Positions 38,398 to 48,448 are shown, numbered from the stretch's first letter. The stretch: 64,000 bases of DNA from Flavobacterium sp. ENC (GCF_020991415.1 NZ_JAJMOY010000003.1:611186-675185); one strand, 5' to 3'. The notes: generated by a model not told the origin, from the sequence alone. Translations and numbers: made by a program.

Positions 38398-39795
38398 ATG
38401 AAAAAAAATGTATTTTTATTTTTTCTTGCCCTTTTTGCTGTCCTTTTTACAGGATGTCAAAATAATGAAACTGGATTTCCCAGTTCAGACAACCCAACGG
38501 TTGTTGTTGCTACAAAAGAAATTTATGGGGCACCAACCAGAAAATTTGAAATTAAAGCCACTTTGGCAGATGATTTAGGATTAAAGAGTGTACAAATTCA
38601 AATTCCTGAATTATCCCTTGATAAAGTAATCACGTTTGCTACAAATCCATTACTTAAAACGTATGATTTGAGTTATTTTTTCGAAATTCCGGCCAATAGA
38701 GGAACTTCTGAAGTTTTTAAAATCAAATTGACAATAACAGACGTTTCAGGAAATTCAATTGATGAAGATATTAATTTACGTTTAGACGGAGAATTTGCAG
38801 CTCCTGCTATTAGCATGATTTCACCTAAGGAAGGCGCCGTTATTCTTTTGTCTACCAGTAAAGAAATGCCCGTAAATTTTGTTGTTAACGATGATTCAGG
38901 TATCGATTATGTTCAGGTAAAATGTGCTGAATTGGGTATCGATGATATGATTCAGTTATCCAACAGCCCTCAATCGTATACTTTTAATAAAACCTATACC
39001 TTACCGGTAACTGCTGCTAACTATGTTTTAACCATTACGGCAAAAGATAAATTCGCAATTCCTAACACGGGAACTTTAAATATAAATATTGTGGCTACAA
39101 ATGAGTATCCGGCGATTTATTTATGTGACCAGCCAAAAGGTACTAATCTTACAACGGATGCTGTGGGCGTTCCAATGTATTTCCACGAGAAAAACGGACA
39201 AGACTTCGAATTTAAATATTATGCCGACAAAGACAATAAAGAAATTTATTTCTTAGGGCAGGAATCTGATTTTGCCCCACATTGTTTTGGTCTGAATGAG
39301 TCAGGAAACTTGACAGATGATGTTGCATCCGCTCCAATTGTTTTGCCGTCAAAAGGATATTACAGCATAAAAGTAAATCCAAATACCTTAGTGTATACGG
39401 TTACTAAATATACACCTTCCAGCAAAGTCTGGGCAGATGTTGCCAATGGATTATGGCACGATGTAGAAGCGCAAAGAAGACCTTTCGTGAGTGTTTGCGG
39501 CGGAGGAATTCAGGGTGCCGACTGGGACACCTGGACTGCCTGGGTTCAAACCGGACTGCATTTGGCAAATAACCCAAATAACCCGTACCAATTACTTGGC
39601 GAATATACTTTGACAGGAACTGTGGAAGCAACTTTTACAGGACAGTGGTGGAGTCCGTCCTGGAGATTAATCAAAAATGGTATTGCTACAATGTCGCCGG
39701 GAGAAAATGGAAATGCAAAATATCCTGCCGCTCCGGGGGTTTACAAAGTTGTACTTGATACCGAGTTAGAAAGAGTCTTTATCACGAAAAAATAA
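38398..39795 (+). CDS. SusE/SusF-like surface glycan-binding lipoprotein
   Basis: A 465-residue lipoprotein (Cys20 in LLFTGC-type lipobox, CQNNETG). Two or three beta-sandwich domains make up the N-terminal part (residues ~30-240; repeats of LGLKSVQIQIPELSLD and SGIDYVQVKCAELGID). A C-terminal pair of SusE/F-type starch-binding-like domains spans ~245-465, with KGYYSIKVNPNTLVYTV and GVYKVVLDTELERVFITKK. It probably binds glycan on the surface next to SusD 2. Unlike the usual order, it precedes SusC (46-bp gap). Which sugar it binds cannot be told, but exposed Trp residues (GQWWSPSWR) are candidates. Confidence 0.82.
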   Translation: MKKNVFLFFLALFAVLFTGCQNNETGFPSSDNPTVVVATKEIYGAPTRKFEIKATLADDLGLKSVQIQIPELSLDKVITFATNPLLKTYDLSYFFEIPANRGTSEVFKIKLTITDVSGNSIDEDINLRLDGEFAAPAISMISPKEGAVILLSTSKEMPVNFVVNDDSGIDYVQVKCAELGIDDMIQLSNSPQSYTFNKTYTLPVTAANYVLTITAKDKFAIPNTGTLNINIVATNEYPAIYLCDQPKGTNLTTDAVGVPMYFHEKNGQDFEFKYYADKDNKEIYFLGQESDFAPHCFGLNESGNLTDDVASAPIVLPSKGYYSIKVNPNTLVYTVTKYTPSSKVWADVANGLWHDVEAQRRPFVSVCGGGIQGADWDTWTAWVQTGLHLANNPNNPYQLLGEYTLTGTVEATFTGQWWSPSWRLIKNGIATMSPGENGNAKYPAAPGVYKVVLDTELERVFITKK

Positions 39796-39841
39796 GCTGT
39801 TATACGTTTAGTTATAACATTTAATTAAAAAAAATCTTACT

Positions 39842-42800
39842 ATGAAATATAGATTTATAGGGTTATTTATTGCCATGTTGTGCAGTGTAGCAACATTTGG
39901 GCAAATAACAATAAAAGGGACTGTTAAGGATAAGGGTGCTATACCAATTCCCGGAGTTAACCTAATTGTGAAGGGAACAGGAACAACTGCTGCAACAGAT
40001 TTTGACGGAAAGTTCTCTATCTCAGTTCCTAATAAAAATGCTCAGATCGAATTCTCATTTGTTGGTTTTACCAATAAAGTTATACCGGTAGGAGATAAAA
40101 CAGTTTTAGAGGTGGTTATGGAAGAATCCAGCCAGGCTTTGGATGAAATTGTGGTGGTTGGTTATGCGGCTGTTAAAAAGAGCGATGTAACGAGTTCGAT
40201 TTCTTCCATAAAGGGAAAAGAGCTTCAAACCATGACCGTTGGTAATGTAGCAGAATCATTACAAGGTAAAGTGGCCGGTGTTCAGATTACGGGGCAAGGT
40301 GGTCCCGGAGCACAGCCCAGGGTTTTAATTCGCGGTATTTCGACAGTAAACCTGAGTACAGACCCGCTTTATGTGGTTGATGGTATTCCGATGGGAACAA
40401 GTATCAATTTCCTGAGTAATAACGAGATTGAATCAATGGAGGTTTTAAAAGATGCATCGGCAAGTGCCATTTATGGTTCCCGTGCTTCTAATGGAGTTAT
40501 TCTGATTACAACTAAAAAAGGAAAAGTTGGAAAAACCAGATTCAGTTTTGACACGAGTTCCGGTATGCAGCTTATGAATAATCCCTACAATATGGCAAAT
40601 GCCGAGAGTTATGCTTCGATTATGAATAAAGCGTATAATAATTCGGGTTATGCTGATTATTTGCCTAATCCGTCTCAATACCGGGGAAAAACTACAGATT
40701 GGTGGGATGCCGGAATTAGAAAAGCTTCACCCGTAACCAATGCTTCTCTTGGAGTTAGCGGAGGTTCAGAAAAACATACTTTTTCTGTTAGTTTAAACTA
40801 TTACAACTCAGAATCTATTTACGAAGTCGGAGGATGGGAAAGAATTACGATGAGAATCAATAATGATTTTAAATTCTCGGATAAATTCTCAGCAGGAGTT
40901 ACTTTAAACCCGCGTTATGAAACTTACGGAGGACCTGGAAACTGGTCAGATTTTGATAAAATCGATCCCATTACGTCAATCTACAAACCGGCAGATCAAT
41001 TGACAGGATTAGAAAACGAATATAGTATTTATGCACGTTCTCCATCATACATTTGGAATCCCGTTGCAGCTGTAAAACGTTATGACGATTATACAGATCA
41101 GTACAATTTAAACACAAATGGGTACCTGCAATACACGCCAATCAAAGGATTAGTGTTTCGGACACAAGCTTCTATAGAAGTTGGGGATAAGGTAAGAAGC
41201 CGATTTAACCCCGATTTCATTATCGATGCAGCACATGAAAAAGCAGAGATTAATACAATCGAAAGATGGAATACAACAAATGTCGACTGGACATGGCAAA
41301 ATACAATTACCTATTCTAAAAAAATTGCAGACAAACACAATGTGTCTTTGATGGTAGGTAATACTATGGAAGAGTATAATGGCAAGGATCTTTGGGGATA
41401 CGGAGAAGGTGTTCCTAACAACAGTGATGCAATGAGAGAGCTGAATGCAGCAACCAAAAATCGTAACAGTGGCGGTAACAGCTGGTCAAGTTCTCTGATG
41501 TCTTATATTTCGCGTTTTTCTTATAACTACGACAGTAAATATTACTTCACAGGAACATTTAGACGTGATGGTTCTTCAAAGTTTATGACCAATAACAAAT
41601 GGGCAAATTTCCCTTCGGCTTCCGTTTCCTGGAGAATTTTAAATGAAGGATTTATGTCGTCTGCAAAAGATGTTTTAAGCGATTTAAGATTTAGAGCAGG
41701 TTGGGGTAAAGTAGGTAATCAAGGCTTGCCAACAGCCGTTTATCAATCAAACATAGGACAAGGTTTTTATCCTATCGGATCTGTGGTTACAGATACTTCT
41801 TTTCCGTCATCAATGGCGAATAAAGACATTAAATGGGAAACGGTTGAAGATATCAGTTTTGGACTTGATTTTGGATTATGGAAAAACAAACTATCCGGAT
41901 CATTAGAATATTATCAGAAGAAAACAGAAGATATGTTGTTTAAGAAACAATTTCCAACCTACAGTGGTTTTCCAAATTATTCAACAATCTGGACAAATGT
42001 GGGATCAATGCAATCCAGCGGAATTGATTTATTGGTTTCTTACAAAGACAAAAAAGGAGATTTCACGTATGGAGTTGACGTGACTTTCACCACCGTAAAT
42101 GTAAAAATGTTGTCATTATCTGCAAACGGAGAAAGATTATACGGAGCAGGAAACAGAACGTTAACGGTGCAAGGTGAAGAACCGGGATATTTTTATGGAT
42201 ATGTAGCCGATGGTTTATTCCAGAACCAAACGGAACTAAATGCGCACACAGACGAACACGGAACCAAATTACAGCCGTATGCACAATTAGGGGATATTCG
42301 TTTTAAAGATGTAAACGGCGATGGAAAACTGGACGATAAAGACAGAACTAAAATTGGTTCTCCCTGGGCAGATTATAATGTTGGTTTGAATTTGAATTTT
42401 GCCTACAAACAATTTGATTTGGTAGCAAATTTCTATTCAAGTATAGGAAACGATATTGTAAATCAGAACATTTCAGACTTATACAACGGTGCAAGTTTAA
42501 CCAATAAAGTTAATGGATTAGAGCAAATGGCCTGGCATGGCGAAGGAACTTCAAATTATGTTCCGCGTTTGTCTAAAGACGATAACAACGAAAACTACAC
42601 TAAATTCTCTTCTTTTTATGTAGAAGATGGTTCTTATGTGCGCATGAAAAACCTTCAGCTTGGATTTTCATTCTACAATAAATTTGGTTTAGACAAATTG
42701 AGAATCTCATTGTCAGGTCAAAATTTATGGACCTGGACAAAATACACCGGAGTTGATCCTGAAGTTGCAGGTGGAGATCCTAAGCAGGATGATGGAGTTA

Positions 42801-42874
42801 AAGGATCAGGTTTTGGAGGATGGAATTATCCGGTTCAGCCAACAATTTTGATGGGTCTTAATGTAGCATTTTAA
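39842..42874 (+). CDS. SusC-like TonB-dependent outer-membrane receptor 2
   Basis: A 1010-residue SusC/RagA transporter. A signal peptide ends TFGQ, followed by a carboxypeptidase-regulatory-like domain (IKGTVKDKGAIPIPGVNLIV, TDFDGKFSISVP), SusC signature EIVVVGYAAVKKSDVTSSIS, plug (YVVDGIPMG, DASASAIYGSRASNGVILIT) and barrel ending MGLNVAF. It belongs to a separate branch from SusC 1. The SusD partner starts 10 bases later. Given the GH30, GH43, GH51 and GH27 enzymes downstream, arabinogalactan oligosaccharides are the likely cargo. Confidence 0.95.
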   Translation: MKYRFIGLFIAMLCSVATFGQITIKGTVKDKGAIPIPGVNLIVKGTGTTAATDFDGKFSISVPNKNAQIEFSFVGFTNKVIPVGDKTVLEVVMEESSQALDEIVVVGYAAVKKSDVTSSISSIKGKELQTMTVGNVAESLQGKVAGVQITGQGGPGAQPRVLIRGISTVNLSTDPLYVVDGIPMGTSINFLSNNEIESMEVLKDASASAIYGSRASNGVILITTKKGKVGKTRFSFDTSSGMQLMNNPYNMANAESYASIMNKAYNNSGYADYLPNPSQYRGKTTDWWDAGIRKASPVTNASLGVSGGSEKHTFSVSLNYYNSESIYEVGGWERITMRINNDFKFSDKFSAGVTLNPRYETYGGPGNWSDFDKIDPITSIYKPADQLTGLENEYSIYARSPSYIWNPVAAVKRYDDYTDQYNLNTNGYLQYTPIKGLVFRTQASIEVGDKVRSRFNPDFIIDAAHEKAEINTIERWNTTNVDWTWQNTITYSKKIADKHNVSLMVGNTMEEYNGKDLWGYGEGVPNNSDAMRELNAATKNRNSGGNSWSSSLMSYISRFSYNYDSKYYFTGTFRRDGSSKFMTNNKWANFPSASVSWRILNEGFMSSAKDVLSDLRFRAGWGKVGNQGLPTAVYQSNIGQGFYPIGSVVTDTSFPSSMANKDIKWETVEDISFGLDFGLWKNKLSGSLEYYQKKTEDMLFKKQFPTYSGFPNYSTIWTNVGSMQSSGIDLLVSYKDKKGDFTYGVDVTFTTVNVKMLSLSANGERLYGAGNRTLTVQGEEPGYFYGYVADGLFQNQTELNAHTDEHGTKLQPYAQLGDIRFKDVNGDGKLDDKDRTKIGSPWADYNVGLNLNFAYKQFDLVANFYSSIGNDIVNQNISDLYNGASLTNKVNGLEQMAWHGEGTSNYVPRLSKDDNNENYTKFSSFYVEDGSYVRMKNLQLGFSFYNKFGLDKLRISLSGQNLWTWTKYTGVDPEVAGGDPKQDDGVKGSGFGGWNYPVQPTILMGLNVAF

Positions 42875-42884
42875 TAAAAACGAC

Positions 42885-44486
42885 ATGAAAAAAATAATAA
42901 TAGCAATAGTAACTTTTTCATTACTGGCAGTTTCATGCAGTGATTTTATAGAAAAAGAAGAAAGAGGGACGCAAACCTTAGAGAACTACTTTCAAACTGC
43001 ACAGGAATGTGAGAATTACGTTAATGAATTAACACGAAGATTGTTGATTCCTAATGATTGGTATGCATTAGTAGCGCCAAGAGTGACCAACGAAATGGCT
43101 ACAGATGATGCCTGGATGGGTAACACCGGGCAGGATAACAGTGCACACAGACCGTCTTCGCAATACGTTATTACGCCTGATAATATGGGGGATATGAACA
43201 GTGCCTATACCGCTCATTATTACACGATTCAATCGGTTAATATTGGTTTGGAGAAAATGGCCGCATCACCAATTTCAGAAACTCAAAGAAATCAATATAT
43301 GGGAGAATCATTATTCGTTCGTGCTTATTGTTACTACGAATTAGTGAATCTTTTTGGAGGAGTTCCGTTATATACAAAATCTCTCGGTACTGCCGATTTA
43401 AAATTACAACGCAGTTCTGCTGCTGCTGTTTATGCACAAATTGAAGCCGATCTTAAAGAATCTGCTGCAAAATTAGAAAGCATTCCGGTAAACAGAGAAG
43501 GAAGAGTAAACAAATGGGCAGCGTATGCTTTATTGGCCCGTGTATCTTTATTTCAGGAAAAATGGGCAGAAGCAAAACAATATTCAAACAAAGTGATTGC
43601 AGAAGGACCTTATGCTCTGGAAAGTGATTTCTTAAACATCTGGAATGTAAACAATCATAACGGAGTAGAATCGATTCTTGAAGCACAATCATCATCAGTT
43701 CAGGACAAAAGTTTAGGTTCGATGTTGCCAACATTATCAGGTGCAAGAGGTGAGGATAAGAAAAACTTTCCCAGTAATGATGCTCAGGATGTTCTTGATG
43801 GTTGGGGATGGTGTATGCCAACGAGTGATTTAGAGAACGCTTATCTTTCTGAAAATGATGTAATCCGTCGCAGAAGCACCATCACCAAATGGGGAGAAGC
43901 AGCTTATGGGGATGAGGTTTTAAACCCAACGCACAAATTCAGTTTAAACGATAATAAATCAGGACGTATCTGCCGTAAATATTATATTCCGGTAGCAACA
44001 CGTCGTGCATTAGACAAAAAAGACGGGCATTTACCATTGAATATTCCGTTGATTCGTTTGGCCGAAATGTATTTGACAAGAGCAGAAGCTACTTATCATA
44101 CAGGCGGAGATGCTTTGGCAGATATCAATATTTTAAGAGCGCGTGTAAAATTAGATCCAAAAACAGGGTTGGCAGGACCAACACTTTTAAAACAAATCTA
44201 TAAAGAACGACGTCTTGAATTGGCTTTCGAAGGATTACGTTTATATGACATTCGTCGTGAAAAAGATCCATCAACAGGAAGACCGGTTATTGAAGGTTTA
44301 ATGGGACCAAACGGAACTTTTGTTAAGTACAACCTGAATTCTGCAGATCCGTATGAAACTACAAACTTAAGAGAACCACAAGACAAAGGAATCAATTTTA
44401 ATCCGGCTAAAAACCTATTGTGGCCAATACCACAGCTGGAAATTGATTTAAGTGGAGGTTTAATTACACAAAATCCCGGTTACTAA
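42885..44486 (+). CDS. SusD-like surface glycan-binding lipoprotein 2
   Basis: A 533-residue SusD/RagB lipoprotein (Cys18 in LLAVSCSDF). It has the N-terminal LENYFQTAQECENYVNEL helix, middle TPR-like helices (FVRAYCYYELVNLFGGVPLY, KWAAYALLARVSLFQEKW) and the C-terminal LIRLAEMYLTRAEA and IYKERRLELAFEGLRLYDIRR motifs, ending LWPIPQLEIDLSGGLITQNPGY. It is tightly coupled to SusC 2 (10-bp gap) and GH30-1 (2-bp gap), so the three are co-transcribed. Confidence 0.95.
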   Translation: MKKIIIAIVTFSLLAVSCSDFIEKEERGTQTLENYFQTAQECENYVNELTRRLLIPNDWYALVAPRVTNEMATDDAWMGNTGQDNSAHRPSSQYVITPDNMGDMNSAYTAHYYTIQSVNIGLEKMAASPISETQRNQYMGESLFVRAYCYYELVNLFGGVPLYTKSLGTADLKLQRSSAAAVYAQIEADLKESAAKLESIPVNREGRVNKWAAYALLARVSLFQEKWAEAKQYSNKVIAEGPYALESDFLNIWNVNNHNGVESILEAQSSSVQDKSLGSMLPTLSGARGEDKKNFPSNDAQDVLDGWGWCMPTSDLENAYLSENDVIRRRSTITKWGEAAYGDEVLNPTHKFSLNDNKSGRICRKYYIPVATRRALDKKDGHLPLNIPLIRLAEMYLTRAEATYHTGGDALADINILRARVKLDPKTGLAGPTLLKQIYKERRLELAFEGLRLYDIRREKDPSTGRPVIEGLMGPNGTFVKYNLNSADPYETTNLREPQDKGINFNPAKNLLWPIPQLEIDLSGGLITQNPGY

Positions 44487-44488
44487 TT

Positions 44489-46126
44489 ATGAAGTTTATC
44501 AACAACAATAAAGTAAGTCTGCTGTGCGCAGGCTTGCTTTTCGCAAACTCTATTTTAGTGAGCTGCGATTCTGAAAACAATCAAAATTCAAATTCTGAAT
44601 CTACTATCGCCGAATTGAGTATCAATCTCGATGCAAACCTTCAAACGATGGAAAGTTTTGGAGCTTCTGATGCCTGGCAATGTAATTTTATAGGTAAAAA
44701 CTGGCCTTCGGATAAAAAAAATAAAATAGCTGATTTGCTTTTTAGCAGAGAATTTGACGCTGATGGAAATCCAAAAGGAATTGGATTATCATTATGGCGT
44801 TTTAACCTTGGAGCAGGAAGTACAGAACAAGGCGATGCCAGTGATATTAGCGACGAGTGGAGACGTACAGAATGTTTCACCACAGATGGCGTATCCTATA
44901 ATATGAACAAACAGGCCGGTCAGGTTTGGTTCATGAAAGCCGCCAGAGAACGTGGTGTTGACAAGCTGTTAGCGTTCACAAATAGTGCTCCGGTTTATTT
45001 AACTCAAAACGGAAAAGCACACGCAACCATCAAAGAATATTATAATCTGAAAGATGGGAAAATGCCGGATTTAGCTGATTTTTGGGCAACATCTTTAGAT
45101 AAATTAAAAACAGAACAAGGTTTAACAATCGATTATGTAAGCCCGTTTAACGAACCGCAATACGAGTGGGACGGAACCGCACAAGAAGGTTCTCCGGTTA
45201 CAAATGCTGCGATTTACAGTTTTGTAAATATCCTTTCGCCAAAATTACAATCAAAAGGATTAGACGCTAAAATTGTAGTTGGTGAAGGAGGTTCCTATGA
45301 GCCTTTGTACAAAACAATTTCAGGAAAAGAAAGCAGATCCAATCAGATTGATTATTTCTTTGGTGTGAATTCAGCTAAAAATATTGCAGGATTAAGCAAT
45401 GTAAAGAAAACCATTTCAGCACACAGCTATTGGCAGGCGTGGCCTTTGACAGAGTTGGTTTACTCCAGACAATCTGCCGCAACAAGAGCACAATCAGTGG
45501 CAGGATTAAGCGTTTGGTCAACTGAATATTGTGTTTTAGAAAGTCCGGGAACAGCTGAACTTCCAGGTGGCGGAGGCCCGGGAAGAGATTTAGGAATTCA
45601 GACCGCACTTTGGACGGCTCGTATCATTAGTACAGATATTGCAGTGGGAGGTGTTACTTCCTGGCAGTGGTGGACAGCGGTTAGTCGCGGCGATTATAAA
45701 GACGGATTAATTCACGTTGATGATGGTTCCAGCAAAGGAGCGGGAAATGCTGATTATTGCAAAAACGATGGTTATATTAGAGACGCCAAAATACTTTGGG
45801 CTTTAGGAAACTTCTCATTCTTCGTAAAACCGGGAATGGTAAGAGTGCAGATTCCGACTGTAGATAATGCCGCTTCCGTAAATGATGTAATGGTGACGGC
45901 ATACAAAGACGCGACAACTAAAAAACTGGTTGTGGTAGCAGTGAATATCAGCAAATTGGCAAAAACATACAAGTTGAATCTTACAGGAGGAACTTTGGCA
46001 GACAATAAATTTACGCCTTATACGACTTCTGAAACGCTGAGTCTGAAAAAAGGGGCAGCAGTTGATGCTACTAATTTTGAAATTCCGGCTAAGTCAATTG
46101 TGACGTATGTTGGAACATATAAATAA
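44489..46126 (+). CDS. GH30 hydrolase 1, lipoprotein (probable beta-1,6-galactanase type)
   Basis: A 545-residue retaining GH30 with a lipobox Cys26 (ILVSCDSENN), likely anchored on the cell surface. The N terminus of the mature protein has ESFGASDAWQCNFIGKNWP and GIGLSLWRFNLGAGSTEQG. Acid/base Glu222 is in SPFNEPQYEWDG and nucleophile Glu346 in WSTEYCVLESPG. A C-terminal beta-sandwich ends in IPAKSIVTYVGTY. Among GH30 activities, endo-beta-1,6-galactanase (subfamily 5) is the best fit to its neighbours (GH43, GH51, GH27, GH2); sequence alone does not settle the subfamily. It begins two bases after SusD 2. Confidence 0.85.
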   Translation: MKFINNNKVSLLCAGLLFANSILVSCDSENNQNSNSESTIAELSINLDANLQTMESFGASDAWQCNFIGKNWPSDKKNKIADLLFSREFDADGNPKGIGLSLWRFNLGAGSTEQGDASDISDEWRRTECFTTDGVSYNMNKQAGQVWFMKAARERGVDKLLAFTNSAPVYLTQNGKAHATIKEYYNLKDGKMPDLADFWATSLDKLKTEQGLTIDYVSPFNEPQYEWDGTAQEGSPVTNAAIYSFVNILSPKLQSKGLDAKIVVGEGGSYEPLYKTISGKESRSNQIDYFFGVNSAKNIAGLSNVKKTISAHSYWQAWPLTELVYSRQSAATRAQSVAGLSVWSTEYCVLESPGTAELPGGGGPGRDLGIQTALWTARIISTDIAVGGVTSWQWWTAVSRGDYKDGLIHVDDGSSKGAGNADYCKNDGYIRDAKILWALGNFSFFVKPGMVRVQIPTVDNAASVNDVMVTAYKDATTKKLVVVAVNISKLAKTYKLNLTGGTLADNKFTPYTTSETLSLKKGAAVDATNFEIPAKSIVTYVGTYK

Positions 46127-46205
46127 GAGGTTCTAAGGGGCTAAGCTGCTAAGGGACTAAGGTTTTTGTTATATGCCTAAAAAGTTATTGTGATTAACCG
46201 TAAAG

Positions 46206-46238
46206 ACCTTTGTCAAAATTTTAAACTTTGACAAAGGT
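46206..46238. repeat. Hairpin of the CCTTTGTCAAA type
   Basis: Perfect 12-bp arms (46206-46217 and 46227-46238) around a 9-base loop, 80 bases after the GH30-1 stop. It resembles the degenerate form after HTCS 1 and could terminate the SusCD 2-GH30 transcript. Confidence 0.6.
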
Positions 46239-46254
46239 TGTAACCGCAGTAATA

Positions 46255-46677
46255 ACCATAATATTGTCATCCTGAGCGAAGTCGAAGGAAACAAGTAGCC
46301 CGACAAGGTTTGTCATTTCGACCAAAGGGAGAAATCACATCCAGTATTCGACAATGATTAACGAATTCTTTTGTAGAGTTCCTAGTGTGATTTCTCCTCC
46401 GTCGAAATGACAAATTGCGATTATAACCGCAGAGCATTGTCATCCTGAGCGAAGTCGAAGGACACGTAAGTAACTCTACAATCAGGAACGACAATCTTTG
46501 TAGTACTACTTGCGAAGATTTCTCCTCCGTCGAAATGACAAAATTGCGATTATAACCGCAGAGCATTGTCATCCTGAGCGAAGTCGAAGGACACGTAAGT
46601 AACTCTGCAATCAGGAACGACAATCTTTGTAGTACTACTTGCGAAGATTTCTCCTCTGTCGAAATGACAAGATTGCG
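46255..46677. repeat. Tandem dispersed-repeat block between the two GH30 genes
   Basis: The motif ATTGTCATCCTGAGCGAAG starts at 46263, 46436 and 46565. The last two units (period 129 bp) are almost identical. Each ends in GATTTCTCCTCYGTCGAAATGACA. In the first unit an inverted partner (TGTCATTTCGACCAAAG, 46310) makes a long foldback. A 118-residue minus-strand frame over this block is low-complexity repeat translation, not a gene. The block fills most of the 586-bp gap (46127-46712), together with a 'CTAAGG' run at 46133-46165. Confidence 0.9.
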
Positions 46678-46712
46678 GAATGATTATTTAAATACAAAAA
46701 AATAATAAAATA

Positions 46713-48299
46713 ATGAGAATAGTATCTCTATCACTTTTACTGGTCGTGAGCTCGCTGTCTTTTGGACAGCGGGCCGTTACCATTAGCACGGATAATGTTG
46801 TACAAACCATAGACGGTTTCGGAGCTTCTGATGCCTGGAGATGCCAGTTTATCGGAAAGAACTGGCCGGAACAAAAAAGGAATGCTATTGCCGATTTGCT
46901 ATTTAGTAAAGAAATTGATGCACAGGGAAATCCAAAAGGAATCGGGCTTTCGATCTGGAGGTTTAATCTTGGTGCAGGAAGTGCCGAACAAGGCGAAAAA
47001 AGTAAAGTTTCAGACGAATGGAGAAGAAGTGAATCTTTTCTGCAAGCTGACGGAACTTACGATTTTTCGAAACAGGAAGGGCAAAGATGGTTTTTACAGG
47101 CAGCCAAAAAACGCGGGGTTGAAAAATTTCTGATTTTCACAAACAGCCCTCCGGTTTATATGACAAATAACGGATTGTCTTTTGCCTCTCAGAAGAATAA
47201 ACTGAATCTAAAAAGTGGAGCAATTCCAAAATTTGCCGATTTCTTAGTTCAAAGTATTCAGGGTTTGGAGAAAAAAGAGGGAATAAAATTCGATTACGTA
47301 AGTCCGATAAACGAGCCGCAGTGGGAGTGGATGCCAAAACAAGGCGATACAAATAGTCAGGAAGGAACACCGGCAACCAATCAGGAAATTTATGATGTAA
47401 CGAAATCACTTTCTGAAAAACTCAATGCTAAAAAAATGAGTACAGAAATTGTGATTGCCGAGGCTGCGCAAATTGATTATTTATATGGAAATGTAAATGC
47501 AGAAAACCGCGACAATCAAATGGAGTATTTCTTCGGAAAAACAAAAACTAATATTTCAAAATTCCCCAATGTAAAAAATGCCATTTCAGGGCATAGTTAT
47601 TTTACAACCTGGCCAATGGAACGACAGGTTTTAAGCCGAAAATTAATAGCGGCAAACATCAGGCAAACCCCGGGATTAAAATACTGGCAATCGGAGTATT
47701 GCATTTTAGAAAATCCGGGTGAAGCTGAAATTCCGGGAGGTTCAGGCGGAGGACGGGATTTGGGAATGCAGACAGCTTTATTTGTGGCGCGTTTAATTCA
47801 TAATGATATTGCTGTTGCAAATGCCGCTTCCTGGCAATGGTGGACCGCTATCACCCGTGTTGATTATAAAGACGGTCTGATTTATCTCGATGACGGAAAA
47901 AGTACTGGAGGAACAGCTCCGGATTATGTGAGAAAGGATGGCGAATTTCATGATTCGAAATTGCTTTGGGCACTAGGAAACTACTCTTTATTTGTACGCC
48001 CGGGAATGCTTAGAGTGGATATTCCGGACCAAAACGAATTGGATGCAGCAAACGATGTGATGCTGACAGCTTATAAAGATGCCGAAAACAAAAAACTGAT
48101 CATTGTGGCTGTAAACTGTGGAAAATCGGATCAGAAATATAAGTTTGACTTATCAAGAGGAACTGTAAAAAGGAATGAACTTACACCTTACATTACCTCG
48201 GATACGTCTAATTTAAAAAGAGCTGACATTCAGAAAATGGACAACCTCGAAATCCCTGCAAAATCAATTGTAACGTTTGTGGGGGAGTTAGAGTTTTAG
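46713..48299 (+). CDS. GH30 hydrolase 2, periplasmic paralogue
   Basis: A 528-residue GH30 related to GH30-1 along its full length (DGFGASDAWRCQFIGKNWPE, LGAGSAEQGEKS, IPAKSIVTFVG). Acid/base Glu201 lies in SPINEPQWEW and nucleophile Glu328 in WQSEYCILENPG. The signal peptide (SLSLLLVVSSLSFGQ) has no lipobox Cys, so it is probably periplasmic, unlike its lipoprotein paralogue. This fits one enzyme cutting at the surface and one finishing oligosaccharides after import. A repeat block separates the pair. Confidence 0.87.
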   Translation: MRIVSLSLLLVVSSLSFGQRAVTISTDNVVQTIDGFGASDAWRCQFIGKNWPEQKRNAIADLLFSKEIDAQGNPKGIGLSIWRFNLGAGSAEQGEKSKVSDEWRRSESFLQADGTYDFSKQEGQRWFLQAAKKRGVEKFLIFTNSPPVYMTNNGLSFASQKNKLNLKSGAIPKFADFLVQSIQGLEKKEGIKFDYVSPINEPQWEWMPKQGDTNSQEGTPATNQEIYDVTKSLSEKLNAKKMSTEIVIAEAAQIDYLYGNVNAENRDNQMEYFFGKTKTNISKFPNVKNAISGHSYFTTWPMERQVLSRKLIAANIRQTPGLKYWQSEYCILENPGEAEIPGGSGGGRDLGMQTALFVARLIHNDIAVANAASWQWWTAITRVDYKDGLIYLDDGKSTGGTAPDYVRKDGEFHDSKLLWALGNYSLFVRPGMLRVDIPDQNELDAANDVMLTAYKDAENKKLIIVAVNCGKSDQKYKFDLSRGTVKRNELTPYITSDTSNLKRADIQKMDNLEIPAKSIVTFVGELEF

Positions 48300-48304
48300 T
48301 ATTT

Positions 48305-48368
48305 AGTCGCAGTTTTCAGTTTTCAGTCACAGTTTTCAGTCACATTTTGAAAACTGAAAACTGCGACT
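48305..48368. terminator. Long hairpin after GH30-2
   Basis: Perfect 21-bp inverted arms (48305-48325 and 48348-48368) with a 22-base loop begin 5 bases after the GH30-2 stop. The arms are internally repetitive (CAGTTTTCAGTTTTCA). It is a strong foldback in either strand and probably a terminator. Confidence 0.65.
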
Positions 48369-48448
48369 GCGACTAAAAACCTGAAACCTGAAACCTGAAA
48401 CAAAAAAATAACAACAAAAAAATAATAAAAGCTTAGAACCTTAAAGAA

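Noticed and set aside
46267..46623. 118-residue minus-strand ORF over the repeat block
   Set aside because: It is the translation of tandem dispersed repeats (CPSTSLRMTMLCGYNRN appears twice), with no start context or conserved domain; a repeat artefact.
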